Assembly: GCF_042654245.1 (NCBI RefSeq)
Contig: NZ_JBHSGI010000009.1
Coordinates: 372,001-436,000 of the forward strand
DNA length: 64,000 nucleotides
Origin: Seohaeicola_A nanhaiensis
Lineage (GTDB): Bacteria; Pseudomonadota; Alphaproteobacteria; Rhodobacterales; Rhodobacteraceae
Direction: 5' to 3'
Under the pieces are notes generated by a model that did not search any database, was not told the DNA's origin, and saw nothing but the letters and a program-made list of their open reading frames with translations. Every line of letters begins with the position of its first letter. Positions within the stretch are counted from its first letter, which is position 1. This document shows, piece after piece, positions 26,107-34,556 of this stretch. A program made the position numbers and the translations under genes.

Positions 26107-26721
26107 CTATGCGCCGCGCATCATTGCGGCGAGCAGCGCGACCTCGGCGCCGAAGCCGCCGGCCTCGGCCCCCTCGGCGGCGCCCAGACGCGCGGCTTCG
26201 GGCTTGTTCTGCGAGAATTTCCAGGTGCCGTCGACGGCGGTGATGGCCAGCCTGCAGGGCAAGATCATGCGCAGCAGCATGTCGAGCGCGTCGGGATCGA
26301 CCTTGCCGACTTTCCATGGAGTCTTGGGCAACAGGCGTTGCTCGTAGTCGGCCGACTGGCGGTCGAGCAGGTCGCGCATGGTCTCCTGCGGTTGAAGCGT
26401 GACGTCTCCCTTCAGGTGGACGGCGACGTAGTTCCAGGTGGGCACCTGGTTTTCCATTCCATACCAGTCGGGGGAGATATAGCTGTCGGGGCCATTCACA
26501 GCGAGGATCGCTCGGAGCGGCCGGTGCAGCGCGCGGGCAATCGGGTTGGAGCGGACGAGGTGGAATTCGGCCGTCGTGCCGTCGTCCGAGAGCAGGAAGG
26601 GAATGTGGCTGACCAGCGGGCCATCCTCGGTCGCCACGCTGAGGCTGCCGAAGGCGCGGCTGCGGGCGAACGCGAGGTTCTTCGCCGCATCCGCGGTGTG
26701 GTAGATCGGGTTGGGGTGCAT
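26107..26721 (-). CDS. PaiB-like FMN-binding negative transcriptional regulator
   Basis: 204 aa. The N-terminus MHPNPIYHTAD, HIPFLL, and SPDWYG...QVPTWNYVAVHLKG are PaiB family hallmarks, with a flavin-reductase-like split barrel. In Bacillus PaiB affects sporulation and protease genes; in proteobacteria its role is unclear. It lies divergent from the FMN riboswitch-ribH unit, with 61 nt between its start and the riboswitch, but I see no direct link. Confidence 0.88.
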   Translation of the reverse strand: MHPNPIYHTADAAKNLAFARSRAFGSLSVATEDGPLVSHIPFLLSDDGTTAEFHLVRSNPIARALHRPLRAILAVNGPDSYISPDWYGMENQVPTWNYVAVHLKGDVTLQPQETMRDLLDRQSADYEQRLLPKTPWKVGKVDPDALDMLLRMILPCRLAITAVDGTWKFSQNKPEAARLGAAEGAEAGGFGAEVALLAAMMRGA

Positions 26722-26782
26722 GGCGGTCTCCTTCGCGTCTCTGTCTTGCCTTTGCCCGTGTGGATTGGCAATCTCTGCACTG

Positions 26783-26926
26783 TTCTCAGGGCGGGGCGAA
26801 ATTCCCCACCGGCGGTATGCGGGGTTCTCTCCGCGAGCCCGCGAGCGCCCCGGCCGCGAGGCCGGGGGTCAGCAGATCCGGTGCGAGGCCGGAGCCGACG
26901 GTTACAGTCCGGATGGAAGAGGACGG
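26783..26926 (+). promoter_or_regulatory. FMN riboswitch (RFN element)
   Basis: All conserved RFN blocks are present in order: TCAGGGCGGGG.GAAATTCCCCACCGGCGG, then AGCCCGCGAGCGCC with a variable GGCCGCGAGGCC hairpin, GGTCAGCAGATCCGGTG, CCGGAGCCGACGGTTACAGTCCGGATGGAAGAG. It is followed by ribH at 27003. FMN binding should lower expression of the lumazine synthase. Confidence 0.97.
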
Positions 26927-27002
26927 AGCATGTGTCGCCGCGCCAGCGGTGCGCCTGCCCGTGATCGCCTTGGGTGACGTGTCGAACCTGAAGGAGATCA
27001 TG

Positions 27003-27437
27003 ATGACACACACCCGTTTCGCCTTTGTCAAAGCCGGCTGGCACGCCGATATCGTCGACCGTGCGCTGGAGGGTTTTCTGGAGCTGATACCGGCCGCGCA
27101 GGTCGACGTGTTCGACGTTCCGGGCGCATTCGAACTGCCGCTCATGGCCAAGGAACTTGCCGCCACGGGCCGCTATGGCGCGGTCGCCTGCGCAGCCTTC
27201 GTGGTGGATGGCGGCATTTACCGCCACGACTTCGTCGCCCAGGCCGTGATCGACGGGCTGATGCGCGCCGGGCTGGACACCGGGGTTCCGGTGCTTTCGG
27301 TCTCGCTGACGCCGCACCATTATCAGGAGACCGAGCATCACACCGCGATCTTCCGCGCGCATTTCGTCGAGAAGGGCCGCGAGGCGGCGCGGGCGGCCCT
27401 GGCGGTGTGCCGCACCCGGGCGGCGCTGGCGGCCTAA
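27003..27437 (+). CDS. ribH: 6,7-dimethyl-8-ribityllumazine synthase (RibH2 type)
   Basis: 144 aa; condenses the ribityl-pyrimidine and butanone phosphate to lumazine in riboflavin synthesis. It has FAFVKAGWHADIV, the PGAFELPL motif and SLTPHHYQE, the last as in Brucella-type RibH2 rather than the housekeeping RibH1. AAGGAG lies 6 nt before ATG 27003 (a tandem ATG at 27000 is too close). Its stop overlaps that of thiQ on the other strand by two bases. Confidence 0.93.
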   Translation: MTHTRFAFVKAGWHADIVDRALEGFLELIPAAQVDVFDVPGAFELPLMAKELAATGRYGAVACAAFVVDGGIYRHDFVAQAVIDGLMRAGLDTGVPVLSVSLTPHHYQETEHHTAIFRAHFVEKGREAARAALAVCRTRAALAA

Positions 27438-28126
27438 CCGAGATAGTCGCGCAACACGGCGGGGGGATTGTCGAGCAGTTCTCCCGTCGCTGCCGGCGGC
27501 TCGGCCCGGCCTTCGGCGACAAGGATGACCTGCCCGGCGATCCGGCGGGCATCGGCGGGGTCATGGCTGACCATCAGCAGGGTGGCTTTCGTCTCGGTGG
27601 CGAGGGCCGCGACCAGATCGAGCATCTCCGACTTGAGCGCCGGGCCGAGCGCGGCGAAGGGTTCGTCAAGCAGCAGCAGCGGGCGGTTCTGCACCAGCAC
27701 GCGGGCCAGCGCCGCGCGGTTTTGCTGACCGCCGGACAGGGCCGCGGGCTTGCGGTCGCCCATCGTGCGCAGGCCGACGCGGGACAGGGCCTCGCGCACC
27801 TGAGCCTGTTGCGTCTCGGTCAGGCGCAGGTCGGGGCGGATGCCAAGGCCGACGTTCTGCGCGACACTCAGATGCGGAAACAGGTTGCCGTCCTGGAACA
27901 GCATGGCGACCGGGCGTTGGCCGGGCGGGGCATGAGTGATGTCTTGGCCGTCCCAGGTGATGCGGCCCTGGATGACCGGGTGAAATCCCGCGATTGCCCC
28001 GAGCAGGGTCGATTTTCCGGCGCCCGAAGGGCCGATGACGGCGATCTTCGCGCCGGTCTCGACGGTGAGATCGGCGTCGAGGAAGAAGCCGCCGTTGTCG
28101 ATGCGGGTCTGGTCAAGGCGAAGCAT
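27434..28126 (-). CDS. thiQ: Thiamine ABC transporter ATP-binding protein
   Basis: 230 aa. Walker A GPSGAGKST, Q-loop LFQDGNLFPHLS, signature LSGGQQNRAALAR, Walker B LLLLDEPFAALG, H-loop MVSHDPADA. Short and without an accessory domain, as ThiQ is. ATG 28126 overlaps the end of thiP; ATG 28138 would add four residues. Last gene of thiBPQ. Confidence 0.93.
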   Translation of the reverse strand: MLRLDQTRIDNGGFFLDADLTVETGAKIAVIGPSGAGKSTLLGAIAGFHPVIQGRITWDGQDITHAPPGQRPVAMLFQDGNLFPHLSVAQNVGLGIRPDLRLTETQQAQVREALSRVGLRTMGDRKPAALSGGQQNRAALARVLVQNRPLLLLDEPFAALGPALKSEMLDLVAALATETKATLLMVSHDPADARRIAGQVILVAEGRAEPPAATGELLDNPPAVLRDYLG

Positions 28127-29660
28127 GGCGGCCTCCACGGTCGCAGAGCCAGAAGGCGGCGACGGACAGGATGAGGAGGAGGAGGGCGGCGCCGGCCGCG
28201 GCCTCCATCCGGTAGGCGGCCATCAGACGGTAGATTTGCAGCGGCAGCGTGGCGGTTTCCGGGTCGGCAAAGAGGGCGATCACCCCGAGGTCGCCCATCG
28301 AGAGGGCCGCCCCGAGCCCGGCGGCAAAGCCGATCTGCGGGCGCATCCGGGGCAGCAGGACGAGCCGCAGGAAGCTGGCCGAGGTCATGTTCAGCGTCGC
28401 AGCGAGGCGGGTGTGGCGCTGCACCTCTTCGCGCGCCTTGGGGACGAGGATGCGCAGGGCGAAGGGCAGCGACATGAGCGCATTGACCAACGCCGTCACC
28501 GGAAGCGCGAGGGCGAAGGGGCTGGCGACCGGGTTGATCAGCAGAAAGAGGCCCGCGCCCAGAACCAGCGGCGAGACGGCGAGGCCGAGCAGCCCGATGT
28601 GTTCGATGGCGGGCGCGCGGGCCGCGGCAATGGCCATCGGCAGGGCGAGCGCCAGCAGCACGGCGGTGCTGAGGGCGGCGACGCAAACAGAGACCAATGC
28701 GGCCGACCAGACCTGATGCGGCAGCTGGATGAGTCCGGGGAGACCGTTTGCGGCGATGGCGGCGAGCGGGGTCAGCAGAAACAGCGCGGCGGTGAGGATC
28801 AGGGCGGTGTCGAGCATCTTGAGGCCGGGGGTGCGCGCATCCCAGCGCTGAACCACGCGGTCAAGCCCGGCGCCGAAGCCGCCCTGCGCGGAGACGCCGA
28901 GCGCCAGGGTCGCGGCGGCCAGCGTCAGGGCGATCTGCACCAGCGAGAGCAGCGTCGCGCGGCCGAGGTCGAATTCGAAGCGGAAGGCCTGGTAGATGGC
29001 CAGCTCGATGGTGGTGGCGCGGGGGCCGCCGCCAAGGGTCAGCGCAACGGCGAAGCTGGTGAGGCAGATGGCGAAGACCAGCGCGGCGACGCCGGGCGCA
29101 GTCCGCGCCAGCATCGGACGTTCGAGCAGCCGCCAGATGTCGCGGGTATCCGCGCCGAGCTGGGCGGCCAGTCGGAAGCGTTCGGCGGGGATGTCCTGCC
29201 AGCCCTGCAGGATCAGGCGGGTTGCGAGCGGCAGGTTGAAGAAGACGTGGGCCAGGACAACGCCGTGAAGGCCGTAGACCGAAACCGGGGGCAGGCCGGC
29301 GAGGGTGAGCAGATCGTTCAGCCAGCCGCCGCGCCCGAAGACGGCCAGCAGGCCCAGCACGGCGACGATGACCGGCAGGATGAAGGGTGCGCCCAGCAGC
29401 GTGATCAGCAGCCCGCGGCCGGGAAAGCTGCGCCGCGCCAAAGCGCGGGCGACGGGGATCGCCAGGGCGACGCTGAAGAGGGCCGAGAGCGCGGCCTGCA
29501 GCACGGTGAAGCGGATTGCCGCGCCGTCCTGCGCTGCCAGTCCCGCCTCGGTTTCCGCGCGCAGGGCGACCGCGGCCAGGGCGGCGAGCAGCGTCGCGGC
29601 GACCAGCGCCGCCGCGACAAGGCCGGGCCAGAGGGTTACTGGCTGAGCGCGGTGAGCCAT
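28113..29660 (-). CDS. thiP: Thiamine ABC transporter permease
   Basis: 515 aa, two fused permease domains of about 250 residues, each with several transmembrane helices and an EAA-type loop (LQGWQDIPAERFRLAAQLGADTRDIWR and RILVPKAREEVQRHTRLAATLNMTSASFLR). The duplicated layout is that of ThiP. Its start overlaps the end of thiB by 25 nt and its end overlaps thiQ. Confidence 0.93.
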   Translation of the reverse strand: MAHRAQPVTLWPGLVAAALVAATLLAALAAVALRAETEAGLAAQDGAAIRFTVLQAALSALFSVALAIPVARALARRSFPGRGLLITLLGAPFILPVIVAVLGLLAVFGRGGWLNDLLTLAGLPPVSVYGLHGVVLAHVFFNLPLATRLILQGWQDIPAERFRLAAQLGADTRDIWRLLERPMLARTAPGVAALVFAICLTSFAVALTLGGGPRATTIELAIYQAFRFEFDLGRATLLSLVQIALTLAAATLALGVSAQGGFGAGLDRVVQRWDARTPGLKMLDTALILTAALFLLTPLAAIAANGLPGLIQLPHQVWSAALVSVCVAALSTAVLLALALPMAIAAARAPAIEHIGLLGLAVSPLVLGAGLFLLINPVASPFALALPVTALVNALMSLPFALRILVPKAREEVQRHTRLAATLNMTSASFLRLVLLPRMRPQIGFAAGLGAALSMGDLGVIALFADPETATLPLQIYRLMAAYRMEAAAGAALLLLILSVAAFWLCDRGGRHASP

Positions 29661-30616
29661 TCGGCCAGCGCGGCGTCCCGCACCTGTTCTGCCTCTGCCT
29701 CGGGGATGAGCAGCGATTTGTAGGGTTCGACCAGATCGTTGAAGCCCTCGGGCAGGCCGGCCTCGGGCGTCACGGCGGGATACATCCAGTTGGTGGTCGG
29801 AACCACCGACTGGAAGGCGTCGCTGGTGATGAACTGCAGGAACTGCTGGGCCAGTTCGGGCTGTTTGCTGGAGGCCAGCCGCGCGGCGACCTCGATCTGC
29901 ATGTAATGGCCTTCGTCGAAGGCGGCGGCCTCCTTGGTTGTGTCGTTTTCGGCGATGATGTGATAGGCGGGTGAGGTGGTGTAGGAGAGCACCATGTCGG
30001 CCTCGCCTTCCAGGAACAGGCCATAGGCCTCGGACCAGCCCTTGGTCACGGTCACGATGTTGTCGGCCAGATCGGTCCAGACCTGCGCTGCATCGTCGCC
30101 ATAGGCGGCCTTCACCCAGAGCAGCAGGCCGAGGCCGGGGGTAGAGGAGCGCGGATCCTCGATGATGATTTTCAGATCGCTTTTCGCCAGTTCCAGGAAG
30201 TCCTGGGGCACATGCTCAAGATCGGTCTTGTGCACGAAGGCGAAATATCCCCAGTCGTAGGGCACGAAGATGTCGTCGGACCAGTCGATCGGCAGATCGT
30301 ACTCGGCTTCAACGCCGCTGGGCGCGAAGAGATCGGTGGACCGGGCGGCGGCGGTCAGGTTGGTGTCGAGGCCCAGAACCACGTCCGCGCCGGTGCGCGC
30401 ACCTTCCAGCCGGATGCGCGCCATCAGGGCCGCGCCGTCGCCGGCGGTGACGAATTTCAGGTCACAGCCACATTCGGCCTCGAAGGCCTTTTCGATCTGC
30501 GGCCCGGGGCCCCAGTCGGTGACGAAGCTGTCATAGGTGTAGACGGTCAGTTCCGGCGTCTGGGCGAAGGCGCCCGTGGCACAGAGAACTCCCGCAGCAA
30601 ATGTCAGATGTTTCAT
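29636..30616 (-). CDS. thiB: Thiamine-binding periplasmic protein
   Basis: 326 aa. Sec signal MKHLTFAAGVLCATGAFA, then LTVYTYDSFVTDWGPGPQIEKAFEAECGC, the typical ThiB start. Also SRDxxx-type DPRSSTPGLGLLLW and PTTNWMYPA, as in thiamine/TPP receptors. Strong ribosome site AAGGAGG 6 nt upstream. Heads thiBPQ under the TPP riboswitch. Confidence 0.94.
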   Translation of the reverse strand: MKHLTFAAGVLCATGAFAQTPELTVYTYDSFVTDWGPGPQIEKAFEAECGCDLKFVTAGDGAALMARIRLEGARTGADVVLGLDTNLTAAARSTDLFAPSGVEAEYDLPIDWSDDIFVPYDWGYFAFVHKTDLEHVPQDFLELAKSDLKIIIEDPRSSTPGLGLLLWVKAAYGDDAAQVWTDLADNIVTVTKGWSEAYGLFLEGEADMVLSYTTSPAYHIIAENDTTKEAAAFDEGHYMQIEVAARLASSKQPELAQQFLQFITSDAFQSVVPTTNWMYPAVTPEAGLPEGFNDLVEPYKSLLIPEAEAEQVRDAALAEWLTALSQ

Positions 30617-30665
30617 GGCATCCTCCTTGTTGCGGCTTTGGGCAAGGGTGGAGTGATGTCCATGA

Positions 30666-30742
30666 CCTTCCCTCCGCCAGTGCTAACTGGTTCAGGTTCA
30701 ACGGGTCTGCTTGCGCATCTCAGCCAGTCCTGGCACCCCGAG
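30666..30742 (-). promoter_or_regulatory. TPP riboswitch (THI element)
   Basis: On the minus strand: GGGGTGCC, CTGGCTGAGATG, ACCCGTTGAACCTGA, CCAGTTAGCACTGG, CGGAGGGAA. These are the conserved THI-box blocks in order. The element ends about 50 nt before the thiB start. TPP should repress thiamine uptake. Confidence 0.97.
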
Positions 30743-30840
30743 GTAGCGCAACATCTAGGGCGGCGAGGGTGCCCTTGCAAGGCAAATCCCCTTGAGCGGC
30801 ATGGGCCACGCGGCTAAGGCAGGGGCGAAGGAGCCCGCCC

Positions 30841-31944
30841 ATGACAACCAACAGCTTTGGCCATCTGTTCCGCGTCACCACCTGGGGCGAAAGCCACGGG
30901 CCGGCCATCGGGGCGACCGTGGACGGCTGCCCGCCCGGCGTGCCGGTGGACGAGGCGTTCCTCCAGCAGTGGCTGGACAAGCGCAAGCCGGGGCAGTCGA
31001 AGTTCACCACGCAGCGGCGCGAGGCGGACGAGGTCAGGATCCTGTCCGGCGTGTTCGAGGGGCAGACCACGGGGATGCCGGTCCAGTTGCTGATCGAGAA
31101 CACCGACCAGCGGTCGAAGGATTATTCCGAGATCGCCGAGAAGTTCCGCCCCGGCCATGCCGACATTACCTATTGGCAGAAATACGGTATCCGCGACTAT
31201 CGCGGCGGCGGCCGGTCCTCGGCGCGCGAGACGGCCAGCCGCGTGGCCGCGGGCGGGCTGGCGCGGGCGGCGCTGAAGGTGCTGGCGCCGGAGGTGGAGA
31301 TCACCGGATACATGACCCGCGTGGGCGTGCACGAGATCGACCGCGCACGGTTCGATGCGGAGGAGATCGGGCGCAACCCGTTCTGGGGACCGGATGCCGA
31401 AATGGCGGCGCTCTGGGCCGATTACCTCGACGGGCTGCGAAAGTCGGGCAATTCGGTAGGCGCCGTCGTCGAAATCGTGGCCAAGGGCGTTCCGGCCGGT
31501 CTGGGCGCGCCGGTCTACAGCAAGCTCGACACCGATCTGGCCGCAGCGATGATGAGCATCAACGCGGTGAAGGGCGTCGAGATCGGCGAGGGCATGGCCG
31601 CGGCGATGCTGACCGGTGAAGAGAATGCCGACGAGATTTTCATGGGGAACGACGGCAAGCCCGTCTATTCCAGCAACCATGCCGGCGGCATCCTGGGTGG
31701 CATTTCGACCGGGCAGGATCTGGTGGTACGTTTTGCGGTCAAGCCGACTTCGTCGATCCTGAAGCCGCGCCAGACCATCACCAAGACGGGAGAGGCGGCA
31801 GAGATCGTCACCAAAGGCCGCCACGATCCCTGCGTGGGCATACGCGCCGTGCCGGTGGGCGAGGCGATGATGGCCTGCGTGATCCTGGATCACATGCTGT
31901 TGCATCGCGGGCAGGTCGGAGATAACCGCGGGCGGATCGGCTGA
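30841..31944 (+). CDS. aroC: Chorismate synthase
   Basis: 367 aa; last step of the shikimate pathway, EPSP to chorismate with reduced FMN. Signatures GESHGPAIGATVDGCPPG (start), RGGGRSSARETASRVAAGG (residues about 121-140) and DPCVGIRAVPVGEAM. The downstream AEC gene follows after 4 nt. The 5' region is shared with the divergent TPP riboswitch unit. Confidence 0.97.
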   Translation: MTTNSFGHLFRVTTWGESHGPAIGATVDGCPPGVPVDEAFLQQWLDKRKPGQSKFTTQRREADEVRILSGVFEGQTTGMPVQLLIENTDQRSKDYSEIAEKFRPGHADITYWQKYGIRDYRGGGRSSARETASRVAAGGLARAALKVLAPEVEITGYMTRVGVHEIDRARFDAEEIGRNPFWGPDAEMAALWADYLDGLRKSGNSVGAVVEIVAKGVPAGLGAPVYSKLDTDLAAAMMSINAVKGVEIGEGMAAAMLTGEENADEIFMGNDGKPVYSSNHAGGILGGISTGQDLVVRFAVKPTSSILKPRQTITKTGEAAEIVTKGRHDPCVGIRAVPVGEAMMACVILDHMLLHRGQVGDNRGRIG

Positions 31945-31948
31945 GCCC

Positions 31949-32893
31949 TTGTCGGCCATCTTTTCGATCACCTTTCCGATCTATGCGGCAATTGCCATCG
32001 GATATGTCCTGGTGGCGCGCGGCGTCTTTGTGCGCGACGACATGCTGGTGCTGGGCCGATACGTGCTGAACATCGCGATGCCGGCGCTGCTGTTTCACGC
32101 GCTGGCCTCGCGTCCGCTGGGCCAGATTGCCGACGTGGGGTACATGACGGCCTATCTGCTGGGCGGGGTGGCCGTGATGGGGCTGGGCTTTGTCTGGTTC
32201 AGCCTGACGGCGGCCGACAAGGGCCGGCGCGCCGTGGCCGTGATGGGGGTCAGCTGCCCCAATTCGGGTTATGTCGGCTATCCCGTGATGCTTTTGGTGA
32301 TTCCGGATCAAGCCGGGGTGATCCTGGCGCTGAACATGCTGGTGGAGCTGGTCGTGCTGATTCCCCTCTCGCTGATCCTGCTGGACCTGTCGCAGGAGCG
32401 GGAGAGGGTTTCGCCCTGGGTGCGGGCGCGCCGGATTGCCGTGGATCTGCTGAAACGTCCGCTGATGATCGCGCTGATCCTCGGGCTTGCGGCGTCGGCG
32501 CTGGACCTGCCGGTGCCGGGTACGGTGGAGAAGCTGTTCCAGATGCTTGCATCCTCGGCTGCTGCGCTGGCGCTGGTGGTGATCGGCGGATCCCTGGTGG
32601 GGCTGCCGCTGAATGGCAACCGGTCGATGGCGGTGCAGATCGCGGTTGGCAAGCTGGTGGTGCACCCGGCGCTGGCTGCTGCGGCGGTGGTGCTGGTCAG
32701 TGCGCTTGCGCCCGGCGCACTCTCAGAGCCGATGGGGCGGGTGGCAATCCTGTCGGCGGCGATGCCGATCATGGGGATCTACCCGGTGCTGGCCCAGGAA
32801 CGCGGCCTGGGCGGTGCGGCCTCGCTGGCGCTGCTGGTGGCGACGACTGCGGCCTTCGGCACCCTGTCGCTGGCGCTGGTCTGGCTGGGCTGA
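31949..32893 (+). CDS. AEC-family (auxin efflux carrier-like) transporter
   Basis: 314 aa, about ten hydrophobic helices in two inverted halves. The N-half begins IFSITFPIYAAIAIGYVLVARG, with GVSCPNSGYVGYPVM and the later LPLNGNRSMAVQIAVGKLVVHP typical of the family. These carriers export or import small organic acids; substrate unknown. The TTG start at 31949, only 4 nt after aroC, suggests co-transcription. Confidence 0.85.
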   Translation: MSAIFSITFPIYAAIAIGYVLVARGVFVRDDMLVLGRYVLNIAMPALLFHALASRPLGQIADVGYMTAYLLGGVAVMGLGFVWFSLTAADKGRRAVAVMGVSCPNSGYVGYPVMLLVIPDQAGVILALNMLVELVVLIPLSLILLDLSQERERVSPWVRARRIAVDLLKRPLMIALILGLAASALDLPVPGTVEKLFQMLASSAAALALVVIGGSLVGLPLNGNRSMAVQIAVGKLVVHPALAAAAVVLVSALAPGALSEPMGRVAILSAAMPIMGIYPVLAQERGLGGAASLALLVATTAAFGTLSLALVWLG

Positions 32894-32902
32894 CGCGGCT
32901 GA

Positions 32903-32917
32903 AACCCTGGGAGGGTT
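32903..32917. terminator. Small hairpin between convergent AEC and matB genes
   Basis: AACCCT-GGG-AGGGTT, 6-bp stem with a 3-nt loop. No U-run on either strand, so its termination role is only suggested by the convergent setting. Confidence 0.3.
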
Positions 32918-32948
32918 CCGGCCTGATTTCCGCTGCGGAGAAAGGCTG

Positions 32949-34454
32949 TCAGGGTTTGAACAGGCCCGCATATTCCTCGCGCAGCGCCTTCTTCTGGACC
33001 TTGCCCATGGTATTGCGGGGCAGTTCGTCGACCACGAGCACCTTCTTGGGCTGCTTGAACTTCGCGAGAACGGTCGAAAGCGCCTTGGCGATCGAATCCG
33101 GCTCTAACCCGGCTTTTTCGGGGACCACCACGGCCACCACGGCCTCGCCGAAATCGGGGTGGGGCACACCGATCACGGCGCTTTCGAGCACGCCGGGCAT
33201 GTCGTCGATCAGGCTTTCGATCTCTTTCGGATAGACGTTGAAGCCGCCGGTGATGACAAGATCCTTCTGCCGCCCGACGATGACGTAATAACCGTCCGCG
33301 TCCTGCCGCGCGAGATCGCCGGTGATGAACCAGCCGTCGGGACGCAGCTCTTCCGCCGTCTTCTCGGGCATCTGCCAGTAGCCCTGAAAGACGTTCGGGC
33401 CGCGCACTTCCAGCACGCCGATCTCGCCCGGCGCGACCTCGGTGCCGTTGTCGGTGATGCGCACCTCGACGCCGGGCAGGGCAAAGCCCACGGTGCCGGC
33501 GCGGCGCTCGCCCTCGTAGGGGTTGGAGGTGTTCATGTTGGTCTCGGTCATGCCGTAGCGTTCGAGGATGCGGTGACCGGTGCGCGACTCCCACTGTTCG
33601 TGGGTGTCGACCAGCAGCGGCGCCGAGCCCGAGACGAAGAGGCGCATGTTGCCGGCGCGCTCGCGGGTGAGGCGGTCATCGGCGAGCAGGCGGGTGTAGA
33701 AGGTAGGCACACCCATCAGCGCCGTGGACGTGGGCATCGCCTGAAGGATCGCCTCGGGGTCGAAGCCAGGCAGGAAGACCACCTGGCAGCCGGCCAGCAG
33801 CGCCACGTTGGTGGCGACGAAAAGGCCGTGGGTGTGGAAGATCGGCAGGGCGTGGATCAGAACGTCATCCGCCGTGAAGCGCCAGTGGTCGCGCAGAACG
33901 CGCGAGTTGGAGGCGAGGTTGGCGTGGCTCAGCATGGCGCCCTTGGAGCGCCCGGTGGTCCCCGAGGTGTAGAGGATCGCGGCAAGATCGCCCGCCTCGC
34001 GCGGGGCAGGGTCGAACCCTGTCTGGACGTCAGCCAGTTCGCGCAATGTGCCGTGCCCGGTGGCGTCGAGTGTCATCACCTTGGCGTCGCCCGATACGCT
34101 CTTGGTCTCGTCCAGCCGCCTCGGATCGCAGACCACGACGCGGGGGGTGGCGTCGCCGATGAAATAGGCGATCTCGGCGGCGGTATAGGCCGTGTTGAGC
34201 GGGAGAAAGATGCCGCCGGCCATCACCGTGCCGAGATAGAGCTGGATGGCCTCGATGGTCTTGGAGACCTGAACCGCCACCCGGTCGCCCGGCAGCACGC
34301 CCAGCGCGACCAGCGCCGCCGCCATCTGTTCGGCGCCCTGGAAAAGGCTTCCGAAGGTGACGGTGCCTCCGTCGGGCAGTTGCGCGAACACAGCGTCTTC
34401 GCGTCCGATGCTCGACTGCCGCAGCGCGTGGGTCAGGTGGTTGGTGTCGTACAT
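32949..34454 (-). CDS. matB: Malonyl-CoA synthetase (MatB-type ANL ligase)
   Basis: 501 aa. P-loop YTSGTTGRSKGAMLSH at about 156-171, LPIFHTHGLFVATN, RYGMTETNMNTSN and GRQKDLVITGGFNVYPKEIE, and the catalytic lysine in PRNTMGKVQKKALRE. HTHGLFVA and ERYGMTETNMNTSNPYEGERR are as in malonyl/methylmalonyl-CoA synthetases, so malonate or methylmalonate activation is likely. Start ATG 34454 (MYDTNHLTHAL) follows GGGAGGATCC; the longer frame to 34787 is spurious. Confidence 0.88.
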   Translation of the reverse strand: MYDTNHLTHALRQSSIGREDAVFAQLPDGGTVTFGSLFQGAEQMAAALVALGVLPGDRVAVQVSKTIEAIQLYLGTVMAGGIFLPLNTAYTAAEIAYFIGDATPRVVVCDPRRLDETKSVSGDAKVMTLDATGHGTLRELADVQTGFDPAPREAGDLAAILYTSGTTGRSKGAMLSHANLASNSRVLRDHWRFTADDVLIHALPIFHTHGLFVATNVALLAGCQVVFLPGFDPEAILQAMPTSTALMGVPTFYTRLLADDRLTRERAGNMRLFVSGSAPLLVDTHEQWESRTGHRILERYGMTETNMNTSNPYEGERRAGTVGFALPGVEVRITDNGTEVAPGEIGVLEVRGPNVFQGYWQMPEKTAEELRPDGWFITGDLARQDADGYYVIVGRQKDLVITGGFNVYPKEIESLIDDMPGVLESAVIGVPHPDFGEAVVAVVVPEKAGLEPDSIAKALSTVLAKFKQPKKVLVVDELPRNTMGKVQKKALREEYAGLFKP

Positions 34455-34556
34455 TAGGGATCCTCCCGGGGGCTTGCGCCCTATCTGCCCGGCGCAGGGG
34501 CATAAAATCAAGTCGGGCCGTTGATCTTTCCGAAATGCCGACGCAGGGTCCGCGCG

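Noticed and set aside
28035..29723. 562-codon plus-strand frame opposite thiP
   Set aside because: Low-complexity G, E and Q-rich translation without any domain; thiP on the other strand has permease loops.
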